DNA of 64,000 bases from Lycorma delicatula (GCF_047948215.1 NC_134456.1:61395029-61459028), one strand, 5' to 3'. Numbered from the stretch's first letter, positions 25,240 to 37,690 are shown. Numbers and translations: made by a program. The notes: generated by a model from the sequence alone, not told the origin.

Positions 25240-26310
25240 TTAACTTTCAATATTTTTAATATGTTACAATATGGTTCCCACTTAGAAGCATCCATGGTTG
25301 CAAATTAATCTCACAGACATTTCTCTATGGATTTCAGCAAATTATCAATATTATGACTGCCAGCATGCCATTCAACTTCTGACTATATTTCTTCAGTAGG
25401 ATTTAATTATGAATAATGCAGGCAGTCTGAGTATTAATGTCCATGTACTTCTAAAATTTTATCAATCTCGTATGTAAGCATTTTTAGTTTTGTTTTTTTA
25501 ATTAGGTCACACAACTCGGGTTTCATCATTGAGTATGAAGATGGAATATTGTGATTACTCAACCACTCTTGCATTTCAGCCTTTCTTGAATTAGAATTTG
25601 GAGAGGGGTTTTCTAATACATTGTGATAAGGGGGATTGTCAAGAATGGCTGCTGAATTTATCTGCTAGATCCACTGTGAGATTTTCTTTAACACATCTTT
25701 AAAAGTTTGAGAAATTCATATCATCATGCTAATCCCCAGATTTACAGCCCGATTTGGAAATAAGTAAAGAGTTTGAAATAAATCCAGCTTCACCACCAGT
25801 ATAACAATAATCAGTGTCTGTTTCCTTTAGAAATTTGTACATGATAACCCTCACTATTTCCATCTGACCAGCCTTTACCAGTAGCTTGCGTGTAACTTTC
25901 ATCAACATAAACTGTATTTCAACCACCATGCATTATACATAGTAAATAATTAATTCTACTAATTTGAATATCATGTCTTTCGAAGATAATATATTATACA
26001 TATATTATTTGCAGGCTTTCTGTATTTGAAGCCCAAGTTTTTTACAAAAGTGAGAAAAAATGACTTACTTTTTTTTAAATTTATGTCTGCAACTACCTTT
26101 CCATAAACATTTGATAAAGTTGGTATTCACCTGATATGCTTCTCATTTATCGTTCATCAATTAACATCTTGATCAAATTTATTTACTATCCATTTAGTTT
26201 TATTTTCTTTCAATGTTTAGTTAGGCTTTGGAATTTTGACAATTTTGCTAATTTTTTGCAATTCACTTAGAATCATTCAAACAGAGGGGTTCACTAATCC
26301 CTTTACAGAT
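25240..26310 (-). mobile_element. IS630/Tc1-type DDE transposase relic, minus strand
   Basis: Minus-strand reading from about 25910 downwards gives, in shifting frames, YVDESYTQATGKGWSDG (first catalytic Asp), GEAGFISNSLLISKSGCKSG then HDDMNFSNF, AAILDNPPYHNVLENPSPNS (second Asp), RKAEMQEWLSNHNIPSSYSM, and a decayed HGH..LPPY..LNPTEE block with the final acidic residue near 25400. This order matches a DDE family related to IS630/Tc1/mariner that is widespread in insects. The N-terminal helix-turn-helix part (26310-25930) is unreadable. No terminal repeats were located. Dead copy. Confidence 0.65.
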
Positions 26311-26384
26311 ACAGTTTTTTTTTTTTTTTTTTAATGGTAACTGATATTGCTGTTCAGTTTCATGTCCTCATTATTGTTATATTT

Positions 26385-26555
26385 TTTATTATTTTTTTTT
26401 TTAACCTCTGGGACCACTGTTAGGTTATGCTTCAGAGGATGAGATGAATGATTTTGTAGTGTGTATGTGAAAATGCCATGCTTGACCAGGATTCGAACCC
26501 GGGACCGCCGGATGAAAGGCCAATACGCTACCACTCACATCACAGAGACTGGCCC
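26385..26555 (-). mobile_element. tRNA-derived SINE, minus strand
   Basis: On the minus strand, starting near 26555, the head resembles a tRNA. An A-box-like tggtagcgtattgg is followed by a perfect B box GGTTCGAATCC (minus strand, about 26499-26489), giving an internal RNA polymerase III promoter. The body continues through 26400 and ends in an A-rich tail (T-rich on plus, 26388-26402). It is not a functional tRNA because the 3' acceptor strand is absent and the tRNA part runs straight into the SINE body. Its body shares a segment (26405-26455) with the second SINE at 38490-38775. Confidence 0.8.
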
Positions 26556-26559
26556 TTAA

Positions 26560-28237
26560 CTTATTTATAAACAAATTATGTAACTCTTATCTTCTTACTT
26601 ATGTCAGGCATATACGAGGCATGTTTTTAAAGTAAGTACTGTTTTGATATTCCGCTGCTGCTACGCTGCGGTCATTCCACACATGTGCATGCACTGTGTA
26701 TCCGCATCTGTTGGCAAGCCACAGACGCCATTACCGAAATATTTGAATGTGTTTAGGTTTGTTTGTAAGTATTTAAAATGCCTCCACTGATCAAGAATCG
26801 CGCCGACTGTAAAATATGTGGTGTGATTCATTTTCTTAGTGCTAAAGGTGTCAAAGTGGCTTAAATTCATCATCAGATCATTGAAGTGTGTGCAGAAAAC
26901 ATTATGAGTGATGGAATGATATGAAAATGGGTTAAAGTTTTTAAAGATGGCTGCCAGAATGTTCATGATGAGGAGTGGAATGGATGATCTTCTGGCATTA
27001 CATTTGGTCTAGAAAGTTGACGAAAAAATGAGAGAGAACAGACGCTTTGATTTTTCAAGAAGTGTTGTCTATGAAATTGTGACCGAACACTTTATTGAAA
27101 ATTGTGCTCATACTGGGTACCAGTGTCAAAGCGACAGTGTTGCAGTGGTTATTAAGTCAGGCAGGACTTCTATGATGACAGTGTTCAAAAGCTGGTTGCA
27201 CGATATGACAAGTGCCTTAATATTGGTGGCACTTATATAGAAAAGTAGATTAAAGTACAGGCTTTCGCATAAAAATAAAATTATTACGAATAGTGTACAT
27301 GTTTTTTTTTTTTTAATTTCAAAACAGTACTTACTTTAAAAACATGCCTTGTAGATATGTTAATGAAGTTTAGTTCAACAGCTGTTTTATAATATATATA
27401 TTTCTTCTTGATAATGCTGTTGTTAAAGTACTTTTCTTTTAAGTTTCTTTAAGTTACTAAAGTAAATTTTTTCTCTCTTATTAAAGTAAATTTGTTTTAC
27501 TAAAATCATTCTCTTTAAAAATGTTAATAAAGTAAGTTCAATAAAAGATGTCTTAAAGGTTAGGTAAGTTCTTTTTGTCCTCCATGACATGGATATGTGA
27601 AGATTTCATTTATTTTGCCATTCTTCAGTTAAAGACCATTCATGTTATGTGTTACAAATCTTTCCACATATCAATTTATGGTTCAACAAAAAAGAAGTTA
27701 TTAAGATTGCCAATTATTGCTGATATAATTTGGAAATGTAAAACATTATAAAATGTTCATGTTATTATTCAGTATCAAAAAAAAAAATTGAATAAATGTA
27801 ACTAATGCACCTTCCATTATTGAAAATTTATGCTGCTGGATCAATATCTTCAATAAATACTTTGTTAATGTATTCAATTATATTTTTATTATATATACAT
27901 TTTATTACGTATTCAGATGTAACTCATTTATTTTATTATTATATTTGTAGCTACATTTGTTTAAGATTATTGAAATTAATCTGTATATTCATTTACAATA
28001 TTTATATTTAAGTATTTATTTAGATTCATATTTTTAAGTTACATTTTAAATAGCATTGGTTTAATCTTTTATTGAACTTACTTTAATATCAAGAGAATGA
28101 TTTTACTATAACAACATTTTAGAAGAGCGAAAAAATTTATTATAAAACAGCTGTTGAACTAAACTTGATTGACATATCTATATGCCTGACGTAAATAAGA
28201 AGAACAGAGTTACATAGTTTGTTTATAAATAATGGAG
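26560..28237. mobile_element. Long inverted-repeat element interrupted by a mariner
   Basis: The left arm (26560-26614 continued at 27352-27552) pairs with the right arm (28068-28237). Shared inverted blocks include ttatttataaacaaa at 26564, gtttagttcaacagctgt near 27368 and taaagtaagttcaataaaag near 27527, each with its inverse in the right arm. Without the inserted mariner the element is about 0.94 kb. No coding capacity is seen in the middle (27553-28067, AT-rich), so it behaves like a non-autonomous fold-back or MITE-type element. The host superfamily is unknown because no clear target duplication was identified. Confidence 0.8.
26615..27351 (+). mobile_element. Deleted mariner nested in the inverted-repeat element
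   Basis: 737 bp with inverted ends (left cgaggcatgtttttaaag at 26615, right inverse ending at 27351) and TA on both sides. Internal plus-strand remnants of the transposase N-terminus follow at 26778-27105 (SAKGVKVA near 26840, SDGMI and FKDGCQNVHDEE near 26910-26970, VDEKMRENRRFDFSRSV near 27012-27063). The catalytic C-terminal half is gone. The opposite arm of the host element, near 28187-28199, still has the uninterrupted target gcatatagatatg in inverse, confirming the insertion point. Confidence 0.9.
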
Positions 28238-28767
28238 GACGTGAAACTGAACGTAAGTGCCTGTCAAAAAATCCCAAGGATTTTTTCCTTTATAATATTT
28301 TAATGAAATAATATTAATAATCTTTATTTATAATCTCTACAAGTTTAACAATATAATTATAAATATGTATTATACAACTGTTGCTTCTTCACTTAGCATA
28401 AAGAAATTGTAAGCATTATAGACTACCTTTCTTGTTTGCCCACAAATTACTTTCCATTTGCTTAATCTGCTTTTAAACTACAATATTTTACATTAAATCA
28501 TTTGTGAATTAAGATTACAGATTACAAAACACAAGTTATGTGACTTATCAATTGCTTACAGCTGTTGTAAACAATTGAATAAGAAAAAATAAAATGGAAA
28601 ATTTTACATAAAAAAAAGAAATTTTTAATATGTAAATTTCCCTGCATTGAAAGCTATTTTGTATTTACTGTAAATCTCTTCTAAGTTTTAGTTAGTACTA
28701 TGCATTTTTTAAAAGTTTATTTTATTTTTTTAACCACTAACCTATAATTTTCTAATGAATTTTTCAG
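28238..28767 (+). other. Intron sequence, unassigned
   Basis: AT-rich to the 3' splice site (gaatttttcag) at 28767. No gene or element recognised. Confidence 0.55.
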
Positions 28768-28978
28768 GATTTGGGTCAGTTTTCTAACTACCAGATGAAT
28801 CGTCTTTTAAAAAGACGGTCTGTCCAAGTCTCCTTAGAAGAAGCAGAAAAGGAAATGGGTGGTCATACATTCAGTCTGAATGATGTTGAAGTTTTACTAG
28901 CTGAACAAGGTGTTCAAACATCTGATATTGGGAGTAGAATAGCTTCAGACAATGTCACTAGATATCTTTTTATTTCTG
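28768..28978 (+). CDS. ERCC5: XPG exon: spacer, conserved segment
   Basis: 70 codons plus 1 nt. Starts DLGQFSNYQMNRLLKRRSVQ and continues with SLEEAEKEMGGHTFSLNDVE and SRIASDNVTRYLFIS. This aligns with the human block DDFSQYQLKGLLKKN...VQKEMN...RRVVSEDTSHYILIKG, a conserved island in the spacer. Acceptor ttttcag, donor gtatga. A longer open frame runs on to 29037 only because the intron start lacks a stop; the tail after 28978 is hydrophobic AT-rich translation of intron. Confidence 0.94.
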
Positions 28979-31014
28979 GTATGATCATTCTTATGTATTT
29001 CTTTTTAATTTATAGCCTTATATTTTTTATAAAAAATTGACTCTAGTTCTTCTTTCTGTCAGAAAATATATAACTGGTACTAGCTGGTACTAGTTAAAAG
29101 CAAGTCTCTAATATTTTATACTCTGCTTTTATCTTAGCTAGTAGAAACCACATGTTGTTTTTATTTTCTTTATAAATATAATTACAAACACCTTATAGTT
29201 GGTAACTAAATATTATGTTTTGTTACGTTATTTCATTATTTTTCCTTATTTGTTACAGTGATTTTTTCCAACAATATGGATTCAGTTAAGCTTTATATAT
29301 GGTACTGAATTTTAAATATGTTTGGAAATGATTTAGTGGTTCTAATTTTGATATGGAAAATGATTGGAAGTAAATATTTATGAAAGCAATACATATGAAT
29401 CGGCTTAAGTTGATTAATTACTTTTATCTGAAGAAACATTACACATATCAGTTTTTTGGCAAAATAAATTATTCTATAAAGTTTATTCCTTGAAAAAAGA
29501 GTGGTAATAATTAGATTGAAAATTTATTATTCACAAACGTATTCTACAGTTAAAAATTACAGTTTTTCATAAGGTACACTGGGGATAATTTATTTATGGT
29601 TTCTCCTTTATATGTAAAAAAAAAACAACCAATAAACCTAAAGATAATAAGTGTTTAGTAATGTAAATCGAACAGCAGTAATTGCAATTAAAGATTTATG
29701 GCTCTATTTATCATAAATCTTTGTTTTACCCTCATTGCTAAGGGTAAAATATTGAACTTACTGCTAAGTTTTTAAACTCCATAAGTATATTTGACGGCAT
29801 AACTTTAGAGCAATAGAATATTGTGTATCGTCTATATTTGTATGCAATATTATGTGAAACATTTAATCCAAATATGTTTAATAGTATGTAGAACATTTTG
29901 AACCAAAGATTAAATTGAGCCAATTACTTAAACAAACTTTTGTAACTAAGTAATTAAATCTTTTTTATCAATGGTTCATTAAGAATATATCTTTCAAGAA
30001 GAAAAGTGTGTATTCATGTGAAAGTTGTAGATTCTTATAAAGAATATGGAAAAAGAACGTAGGAGAGGTTATGAAAATAGAGGCCAGGTTTAGATAAGCC
30101 TGAAGTATTATTATTTATGTATGGTGCCAGCAGTAAACCATTACACATTCTTATATGAATATCAAACACTAAATTTCAATTTATCAAACCATTAAATGGT
30201 AACATCATTGTTGAGGCTAAGCTTTTGCAACCTTCTAGGGAAATTTGATTGATAAGAGGCAGCTGGGTATAATTGTCAAAACTGTGTTCATCACCACTTA
30301 GACAGTTGGGAACACAAAGAAAATCTCATTGATGTATATGCTTGAGGCTTCAAACTTTCAGGACCTTACCCAACCTTAAAAATGTATGCTGGTCTTATGA
30401 TGCTACTGAAACCCAAAATCTCAAACTCTCTTTGTTTGGTTATTAAATTTATATGATAAATTTTTAACAGTTAATTTCAGATCAGTCCATTTATCTGTCA
30501 AAGCATGCATGAATGGGAGATTCATTGAAATAAGCCAGAATAGTTAGTTTTCTTGCTTTTGATGATATTGCTTCTGGAGTTAACTAAAAGAATCTTCACA
30601 AATTGAAAGGGCTGGTATTCCTGTTATGTTTTTCGTCCTTCTGATGCTAATACCAATGATTGTTTCTTCCTTTATGAGATGAGGAGGAATATAGATGAGT
30701 ACTGGAAGCCAATGCAACAGGCTTTACTTTTAGGAAATTTTATCAGCTGGATGCAAATCATATTAATCTTAATTTATGAAAAAAGAAATTCATGACATCA
30801 GTTTTAGAACATTCAAATTTTACAAAAAAGAAAAGATATATGAGCTTAAAATTATCTTTCATTCTTAAATCACAGCAACAATCATGTTATATTCTAATCA
30901 GAGGGTTGTTGATTAGAAGCTATTTTTTTTTTTTAATAAGGTGTATCATACATCAGAAAAAAAATTGTAAATTTATCATTTACTGTAACTTTTTATTTAC
31001 AGCTTTTCATGTTA
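28979..31014 (+). other. Intron sequence, unassigned
   Basis: AT-rich. A patch at 30070-30800 is less AT-rich and may be an old repeat, but I cannot assign it. Frames at 29923-29738 (minus) and 30792-31091 (plus) have no recognisable domain. Confidence 0.45.
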
Positions 31015-32280
31015 TAAGAGATATCTTTAAAGTAAAAACTACTGGGAAATTTCTCCTTAAGGTGGCAAACCTGTGTCATTCTTGGCCACGCTAGTAATTT
31101 GTACACATTGCATTGTTTGTAAGTTGTCACGTTGTAGTATCTTTAATTACATATGAGTTATTGCATTATAAAATGGATAGAAAATTGATGCCACCTGTGA
31201 AATATGTTATTATGTTTTTTAAACTATCAAAACATTAAGCCATCTTTAATTCATAGGCAATTGGCTGCTGTGTACAGTGATAATGTAATGAATGAAAGAA
31301 TCATCTGAAAATGGTGAAATTACAGAATTAATGTGCATGATGAACGTTCAGGGAGACCCTCAATAATCACCAAGGACGTGTTGAAACTCGTCGACGATGA
31401 AATCAGAAAAGATAGTTGCTCAACGATTTCCAACCTGGCCCTTCTTTTTCCTGATATTTCAAGAGCTGTTATTGGTGCACTGTTTATGACTATTTAGGCT
31501 TCAGAAAAGTTTGCGCACGTCTTAACGGAACATCATGAAAAAATCCAAATGGGATCTGCTTTGGAATTTTTGATGCGCTACACAAAAAAGGATGATGAGT
31601 TCCTTAATTCAATTGTTACTGGTGATGAAACATAAATTTCATATTACACACCAGAGAGAAAATGGCAGTCAAGTGAATGGCATCCTCAATCACCAACCAG
31701 ACCAACAAATGTCAGCCCACACTTATTTGGACGCAAACTGATGGCCACAGTCTTTTGGGATCGGTTTTTTTACTGCTGTTTCATGCCATGTTGAACGTTT
31801 ATAAATGCAGAAGCCTACTGCGAAACTCTACATAAATTACGGCACACTATTCAAAATCAGCGACATGAGCGGCTGACTGATAGTCATCCTGCTGCTCGAT
31901 AATGCACGTTCACATATTGCAGCCCCAACACATGATTTACTGAGAACATTTGAATGGGAAATTTACAGTCATCCACCATATAGTCCACTTAGTTCCTTCT
32001 GATTACCATATGTTTGGGAAATTGAAAGAACTTTTGAGTGGTAATCAATTCATGAGTAATAGTGAACTTAAGATACTGTTAATCAGTGGCGGCGGAAGAA
32101 TGCGACAAGGGTATATTGAAGCTGGTGTATTGCTGCGATAAATGTCTTAATTCATGTGGCGATTATGTAGATAAGTAGTATAAGGTATGTAGTTTAAGAG
32201 AAATAAAAAAAATATTTATAAAGTTTTCAGAATAAATTTTTTTACAATGAAACGGTCTTTACTTTAGATATAACCTCCTT
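31015..32280 (+). mobile_element. Mariner, near full length, defective, ending 43 nt before an XPG exon
   Basis: About 1.27 kb. The right end is aacggtctttactttagata onward to cctcctt at 32280, followed by TA. The left end near 31015 is a diverged inverse (gatatctttaaagtaaaaac). Plus-strand transposase relics: MNERII near 31290, NVHDERSGRPSIITKDVLKL near 31330, SIVTGDET near 31610, a HPAAR*CTFTYC run (HDNA block) near 31890, PSDYHMFGKLKELLSGNQF near 31995. The left boundary is uncertain by several bases. Its right end leaves only 43 nt to the next exon. Confidence 0.85.
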
Positions 32281-32323
32281 TATATGTTATTTTAATAGTT
32301 CTGTTATTCATTTGACATTTTAG

Positions 32324-33690
32324 ATAACAATAAAGGATCCAGTAAAGAAGAAGAAAATGAAAAAACTAATCAAATTCCAACAGAAGATGATAATAAATCT
32401 ATATTGAAAACTAATGGTGAAGATGTTTCAGTTGAAACTAAAGATACTGTCGGAGTTAAAGTAGAGCTTAAATCAGAAAAGGATATATTTAGTAAAAATG
32501 ATCGACCTCTCTCAGATGAAGAAGATTTTGAAAAATTACCATTACATGATGAAATTAAAATTGAAAGTGATAGTTCATCTGATGAAATAACTTTTCAAGA
32601 ATTAAATGAAGAATTTGAAATGAATAGAAAATTAATTATTGAAAATAGTGGAATAACACAAGAGCAAATCCTTTCTATAATTAAAGAACAGAATAGAAAA
32701 TCTATAGATAGTATTTGTAGGAGTAGCGATACAGAAAATAATGAAATCAGAAAAATTGAAAATGAAATTCAAGAAACATCAAATGATATAATTGTTATTG
32801 AGGATACAAAATCAAAAAATAAGAGTGTTTCTAATCATAACAAAGATGTTTTTAATGAAGTATGTATTAAAGAAAGTGTTCAAAAGAGTACTGATGATGT
32901 AATTTATAATCCAGAAAGTTACCAAAAACTTAGTGTATGTAGTAATGTAAATAATGTAAGCACAGCAAACCAAAGTAAAACAAGTGCACTGAATCTAAGA
33001 TCAGATAGTTTCAGTGAAACTACTAAAATGAAACAACCAGTATCAGAATCAGTTACAGTTGAAGAAAATAAAAGCCATAAGAGATTAATTGAAACTAGCA
33101 ATTCCTCCAATAGTGGTTCCCATCAAGATGATAATTTAATTGAGGTTGATGCAACAGTTAAAAATGTAAATTTTGAGTCTGAAAAGAATGAAGGTAAATC
33201 TGTTCTTCAAGTTACAATAAGTACCAAAGAAACTATTAGCAGTAATGCAGAAGATGATATATTTGCTGATGTTTTTGATGACCTGAGTCATAAAGAAAAA
33301 TCTAAAATTTCATTATTAAAACCAATGAATTCAAGTGATGTGGAATTCATGACCTCTGCAGATTCATCTTCTGAAAGTGATAATGATAATAATGATTTTG
33401 AAAACAATATAAATCATGATACTATGTCTGACTTAAAACAAAAAGATGATTTAGATGTAACAGCAGATAAGATGGTAACATGTGAGTACTTTAATTCTTC
33501 AGAGAGTAATGAAATGGATGAAGCTAAAGATATTAATATTGGTAACAGTCAAATAGATTGGTTACAAGGTGATTCTACTGTTGGAAACTGTGATTCTACC
33601 ATTGAGAACAACCAATTAGTTGATAAAAGTCCTTCTGAAATACCTAAACCTGCTAAAAAGCTTACTACAAAGGAATTAACTAAATTGCAA
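32324..33690 (+). CDS. ERCC5: XPG exon: large acidic spacer
   Basis: 1367 nt: 2 nt completing an Asp codon, then 455 codons in one open frame, the longest exon. Composition is Ser/Asp/Glu/Asn/Lys rich and low in hydrophobics, with acidic runs such as SDSSSDEITFQELNEEF near 32567 and FADVFDDLSHKEKSK near 33260. The XPG spacer is known to be disordered and to contact TFIIH; sequence conservation is low, so assignment rests on position, phase and character. It ends AKKLTTKELTKLQ at the donor gtaagt. The open frame continues 27 codons into the intron, which is not coding. Confidence 0.92.
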
Positions 33691-35510
33691 GTAAGTCTAA
33701 TTTATTCTCTTGTATGTTGTACATTAAAGCTCTTAATATGTAATTATATAAAGGGTGTTAAGTTTCCTATCTAAGCTCTAGATATTTATATTTTTAAGTT
33801 TATACTGTATTATATGAAACATTTTATTAGTTACCTTGCTTTAGTTACAAAAGAAAGTTGATTTACCTGTTTGCTTCCTTAAGTTTGTGTTAAGGATATA
33901 GATTACATTAAAATATTTATCAGTTACAAATTTAGGACTTATATAATATTTTGTTAACTTGTTCAGTGATAAGCAGTTTCACTATTTATACAGTGTATGA
34001 TCATTTTTTTTTTGTTTTGTAGTTCAGATATCATTGTTAAACAGGTCTATATTAATTTTTTTTTAATCAACATTATTTAGATAAAAAACAGATTTCATGT
34101 CTGGTGCAATTTGGTTTGCAGTGCATTAAATTATAACAGGAGATTCTACGGTTAGAAAAATTATTATTGTATTGTTGAGAATGCTCACTTAGTTAATAAC
34201 AGTTCTTCCGAGATATCTAAACCTGCTAAAAGGAATATATATATATATAAGCCTACATAATGTTACATTTTTCTCTTTAAGCATATAAAGCATACAGCTC
34301 ATACGTTTTCAAAGCAAAATATTTTGTACATCTTATGCTTGAAAGAAATATATTAAAAATTACTGTATTTTAATAAAATTATGTTCAATATTGTAATTGC
34401 ATATAAAACATTCTTGCTTCTTCAGTGAGTATTTTTATGTCGTAAAATATAACAATAACATAGTAGTTTTATGCCATAAAATATAACAATAACATAGTAG
34501 TTTTCAATAAACCTTATTTTTGTTTGATTTTACTCTGTTTCTTTGGGAATTTTTTTAACAATGATTTTGATATTATAAAAATGGTCATACATTTTGCTCC
34601 AGGTATGTATGAAGTAAAAACACATTGGCCCAGAAATGATATGTAATAGTTTAATGATGATAATAACAAAAACATATTTCTTTCTATATAACAGTTAAAA
34701 AAGATTTCTATTAAAAAACTCATTAATCCTAATGAGGTATAAAGAAAAATAAGAAGTTATATGATAGAAAAAACCCTGCTTTTCAAAACAAATACAGGAC
34801 ATATAAGTATTGAGAATCCACCTGCATCTGTTCTGTTATACCTGAGTTAATTAATCTTAAGTCAACATAAAGTTGTGACATATTATAATAGCTAATAGAA
34901 AATCCAAGTTATAAAATGTGACTGTTGGAGCCATATTTTTTACCATTACAAGATTCCTATATTATAAATAATATTAGGGGAAAAACAAAATGTATCCAAC
35001 TTGAATAAGTAAAAGAATCATGTTAAATAAAATTTAACTCCGGAATAATTAAACATCTGGAAAAAAGTATTAATTTTTTTATTAAAATTAAAAAATTTGA
35101 AGGTTAAATCTATATATAAAACCCAAGTCATTGCACTGTAATCAAAATTAAACTTTTTAGAGTTCTATATTGTAATAACATAGCAATGATAGTTAATTTG
35201 TGTTATATTTCACTACACTTTATGGCATAAAAAATACCCAAGATCACAGATTTAAGGGCATCATAGCAAAGCAGAAAGGAACTACCTCACCCATAGTGTG
35301 GATTTAGCACCAAATTTGTTAAAATACATCCTGGTAGTAGAATAGGTGATAATTCTACCTTATTGTTAAATAAGGTACCTGGTGACTTTTTAATTTTTGT
35401 TTAAACACTTGCATTATGTACACTGTTAGTTAGCAACAATTCATGTTTTTTAATTATTTATATATATGTTAATGAATTTACAATTGAGCATCTTAGCAGT
35501 ATAGTAATGA
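33691..35510 (+). other. Intron sequence with a short tandem duplication
   Basis: First part of an 8.6-kb intron. A 34-bp unit is tandemly duplicated at 34437-34470 and 34471-34504 with two differences. The phrase at 34197-34230 (cagttcttccgagatatctaaacctgctaaaa) resembles exon text at 33631-33658, so a small piece of the spacer exon seems to have been copied into the intron. No other element recognised. Confidence 0.5.
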
Positions 35511-36720
35511 TTTATTATCAGTAATAAAAACAACACTCGCTGCTTTTTGTTTCTTGTAATTTATGAACACTTTGATAGTGATTATTGCTTCATCATATTA
35601 CTGTAAAAAACGTTTTATCAAAAAATTAAAATAGAATGGAAGTTTGTTTCATTTTCTAGGGCAGTTAATTAAGTGAATAATAATGAAAGATTATTGATAA
35701 CAATTTTATACTACTATTATTGTTAAATAATTTTATATTAAATAAATTTTAACATTTGTTTAAACCATTCTTTACCTTCAAAATTTCATTCTTCGTTTAT
35801 AATATTTTTATTTTTTATTACGTGGATTTTGTCAAGAGAGTGTATTTTAATTTATTAATATTTATTGCTGATATTTCCATGTCTTGTAAATTAATGAATT
35901 TATGCTTATTATATTTTATATGGTCTGCATAATTACATTTTTGTTTACCATGCTTCAAAGCTTGTAAATGTTCTTTGAATCTTTTTTCAAATGTTCTGCT
36001 GGGCATGCCTGTATAAAATTTGTTGCATTTATCACTACCACAATTCATCTTGTATACACCTGATTTATGATAAATATTATTATAATCTGTATTATTATTA
36101 TTGAGGTTTTTAAATTTTTATTACTGGTTTTGGAAGCTATTTTATAGAAATTAAAATGTTTTTAAAAAAATTAAATGTAACTGGTAGAAAAATTTTATTA
36201 TTATTATTATTTGGAAGAGTACAGTATGTTTTATTGTTAAATTTATATATTAATTTGTTTGTTAAATTATTAATAGTATATTTAATTAAATTTAATTCAT
36301 TTTTTAATATTATATTATCATTTGTATATTTTAATGCTCTGTTTGTTAATCATGATGTTATATGTAGCAATTTTTTGATGGAATGGATGTTTGAAAATAT
36401 TGTTAATAGTTGTTAATCAGGTAATATTAGTTTTCTAAAAATACCTAATTTTAATTTATTATCTATTTCTATATTTCAAGAAAGTTTGTAATGTTATTTT
36501 ATACAATTTCAACTGTATGAGTTGTAGTTAAATGAAAATCATTAAGTTTATGAAGTATGTTACAAATTTATTTGTTTATTGAACTAAATTTATTTGTTTA
36601 TCAAACTTCTTTTCTACTTTAATTTTTTTTATAATAATGTATGATGAAGTAGCAATCACTTCAAAAGCATTCATATATTACTAGAAAAAAAGAAGGTAGT
36701 GTTATTTTTATGACTGATAA
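35511..36720 (-). mobile_element. Penelope-like retroelement relic with GIY-YIG domain, minus strand
   Basis: A minus-strand open frame at 36048-35818 reads MNCGSDKCNKFYTGMPSRTF then EKRFKEHLQALKHGKQKCNY, the GIY-YIG endonuclease typical of Penelope-like elements (K-CN-KFYTG, R-F, RFKEH). Just upstream on the same strand (36440-36130) are traces of the reverse-transcriptase end (KHPFHQKIATYN, INKLIYKFNNKTYCTLPNN). Flanks 35520-35650 and 36590-36715 are inverted copies of each other, as in Penelope elements with inverted pseudo-LTRs. Each flank has a decayed TGATGA motif (36642-36647 on plus), a weak hammerhead candidate. 5'-truncated and dead. Confidence 0.78.
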
Positions 36721-36734
36721 TAATTTATATGTTA

Positions 36735-36775
<41 letters not shown>

Positions 36776-36795
36776 CACACACGCACACACACACA
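36735..36795. repeat. (AT)n(AC)n microsatellite
   Basis: (TA)n from about 36735 to 36769, passing into (AC)n to 36795. The adjoining mariner inserted into this tract: AC-rich sequence resumes at 37689 on its other side. Confidence 0.9.
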
Positions 36796-37688
36796 CAAGG
36801 TCTGTATATAAAGTAATGAGACTAGGTTTTTTTGGCAGCCAAAGTGGCAACACTGTGAAGTTACTAGTAAAATATGGTTGTATGAACAGCTGACTTATAT
36901 TAGATATTAATATTTTTAGTCTATTGTTGCCACATGAGACATAAACAAATTTTGTGAAACGAGTTTTTGTTGTACATTACAAATATTAGTGACACTAATT
37001 ATGAGCAACGTTGTGCAATCATGTTTTGTGTTAAACTCTGTGAGAATGCTACTGAAACTTTTTCAAAATTGAAAAGAGCGTATGGAGATGATGTTCTGTC
37101 ATGAGCCTAAATTTTTAGTTGGTTTAAAGCATTTTCCGATGGCTGGGAATCAGTTGTGGACTATCCACACTCTGGAAGACCATTAATGTCAAAGAGTAAT
37201 GACAGTGTTGAATGAATCAGCGTTTTGGAGTTTTTATCTATAGGACAGACTGTAAATCAATATGTTTACCGAGAAATTCTTGAAAAAATGTGGAAAAGAG
37301 TTGTCAGTGTGAGACAGCTATCAAACACAACTCGATGCTGCATCATGACAATGCACCTTGTCACACTGCACTCTCAATGAGTTTTTGGTAAAGAAAAACA
37401 TTCCTGTAGTTCCTCAATCACCTTATTCACCTGACTTGAATCCCTACAACTTTTTCCTGTTACTGACTCCGTTTTGGAACAGTAGAAAACATTAAAAAAA
37501 TTAACAGATTATCTGAAGGATATTCCGGTTTCCGAGTTCCAACACTGCTATGAAGAGTAGGAAAACTGTTTGAATCGTTGCATGGCTTCCCAAGGGAATT
37601 ACTTTGAATGTGATAGAGTCCATATGTAATTGGATTGTAAATAAAAAGTTTTTCTGAACCAGTCTCATTACTTTATTTACAGACCTCA
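36796..37688 (+). mobile_element. Mariner, internally deleted, plus strand
   Basis: 893 bp between inverted ends (left caaggtctgtatataaag at 36796, right agtctcattactttatttac to cctca at 37688, then TA). Plus-strand relics: SCFVLNSVRM near 37020 (CVKLCENATETFS in family frame), DYPHSGRPLMSKSNDS near 37158, VVPQSPYSPDLNPYNFFLL near 37407. The mid-part with the first catalytic Asp is missing. Same family as the minus-strand copy at 38881-40204; both ends are nearly identical in sequence. Confidence 0.9.
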
Positions 37689-37690
37689 TA

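Noticed and set aside
26489..26555. Possible tRNA gene on the minus strand (A and B boxes, tRNA-like folding)
   Set aside because: The 3' acceptor strand is missing and the tRNA-like part runs into a SINE body with an A-rich tail, so it is a SINE head.
36641..36670. Functional hammerhead ribozyme in the GIY-YIG element flank
   Set aside because: Only TGATGA and AAA remain and the essential G of GAAA is changed, so at most a relic.
36735..36795. Satellite or CRISPR-like array
   Set aside because: Simple dinucleotide repeat; no spaced repeats of CRISPR type anywhere in the window.
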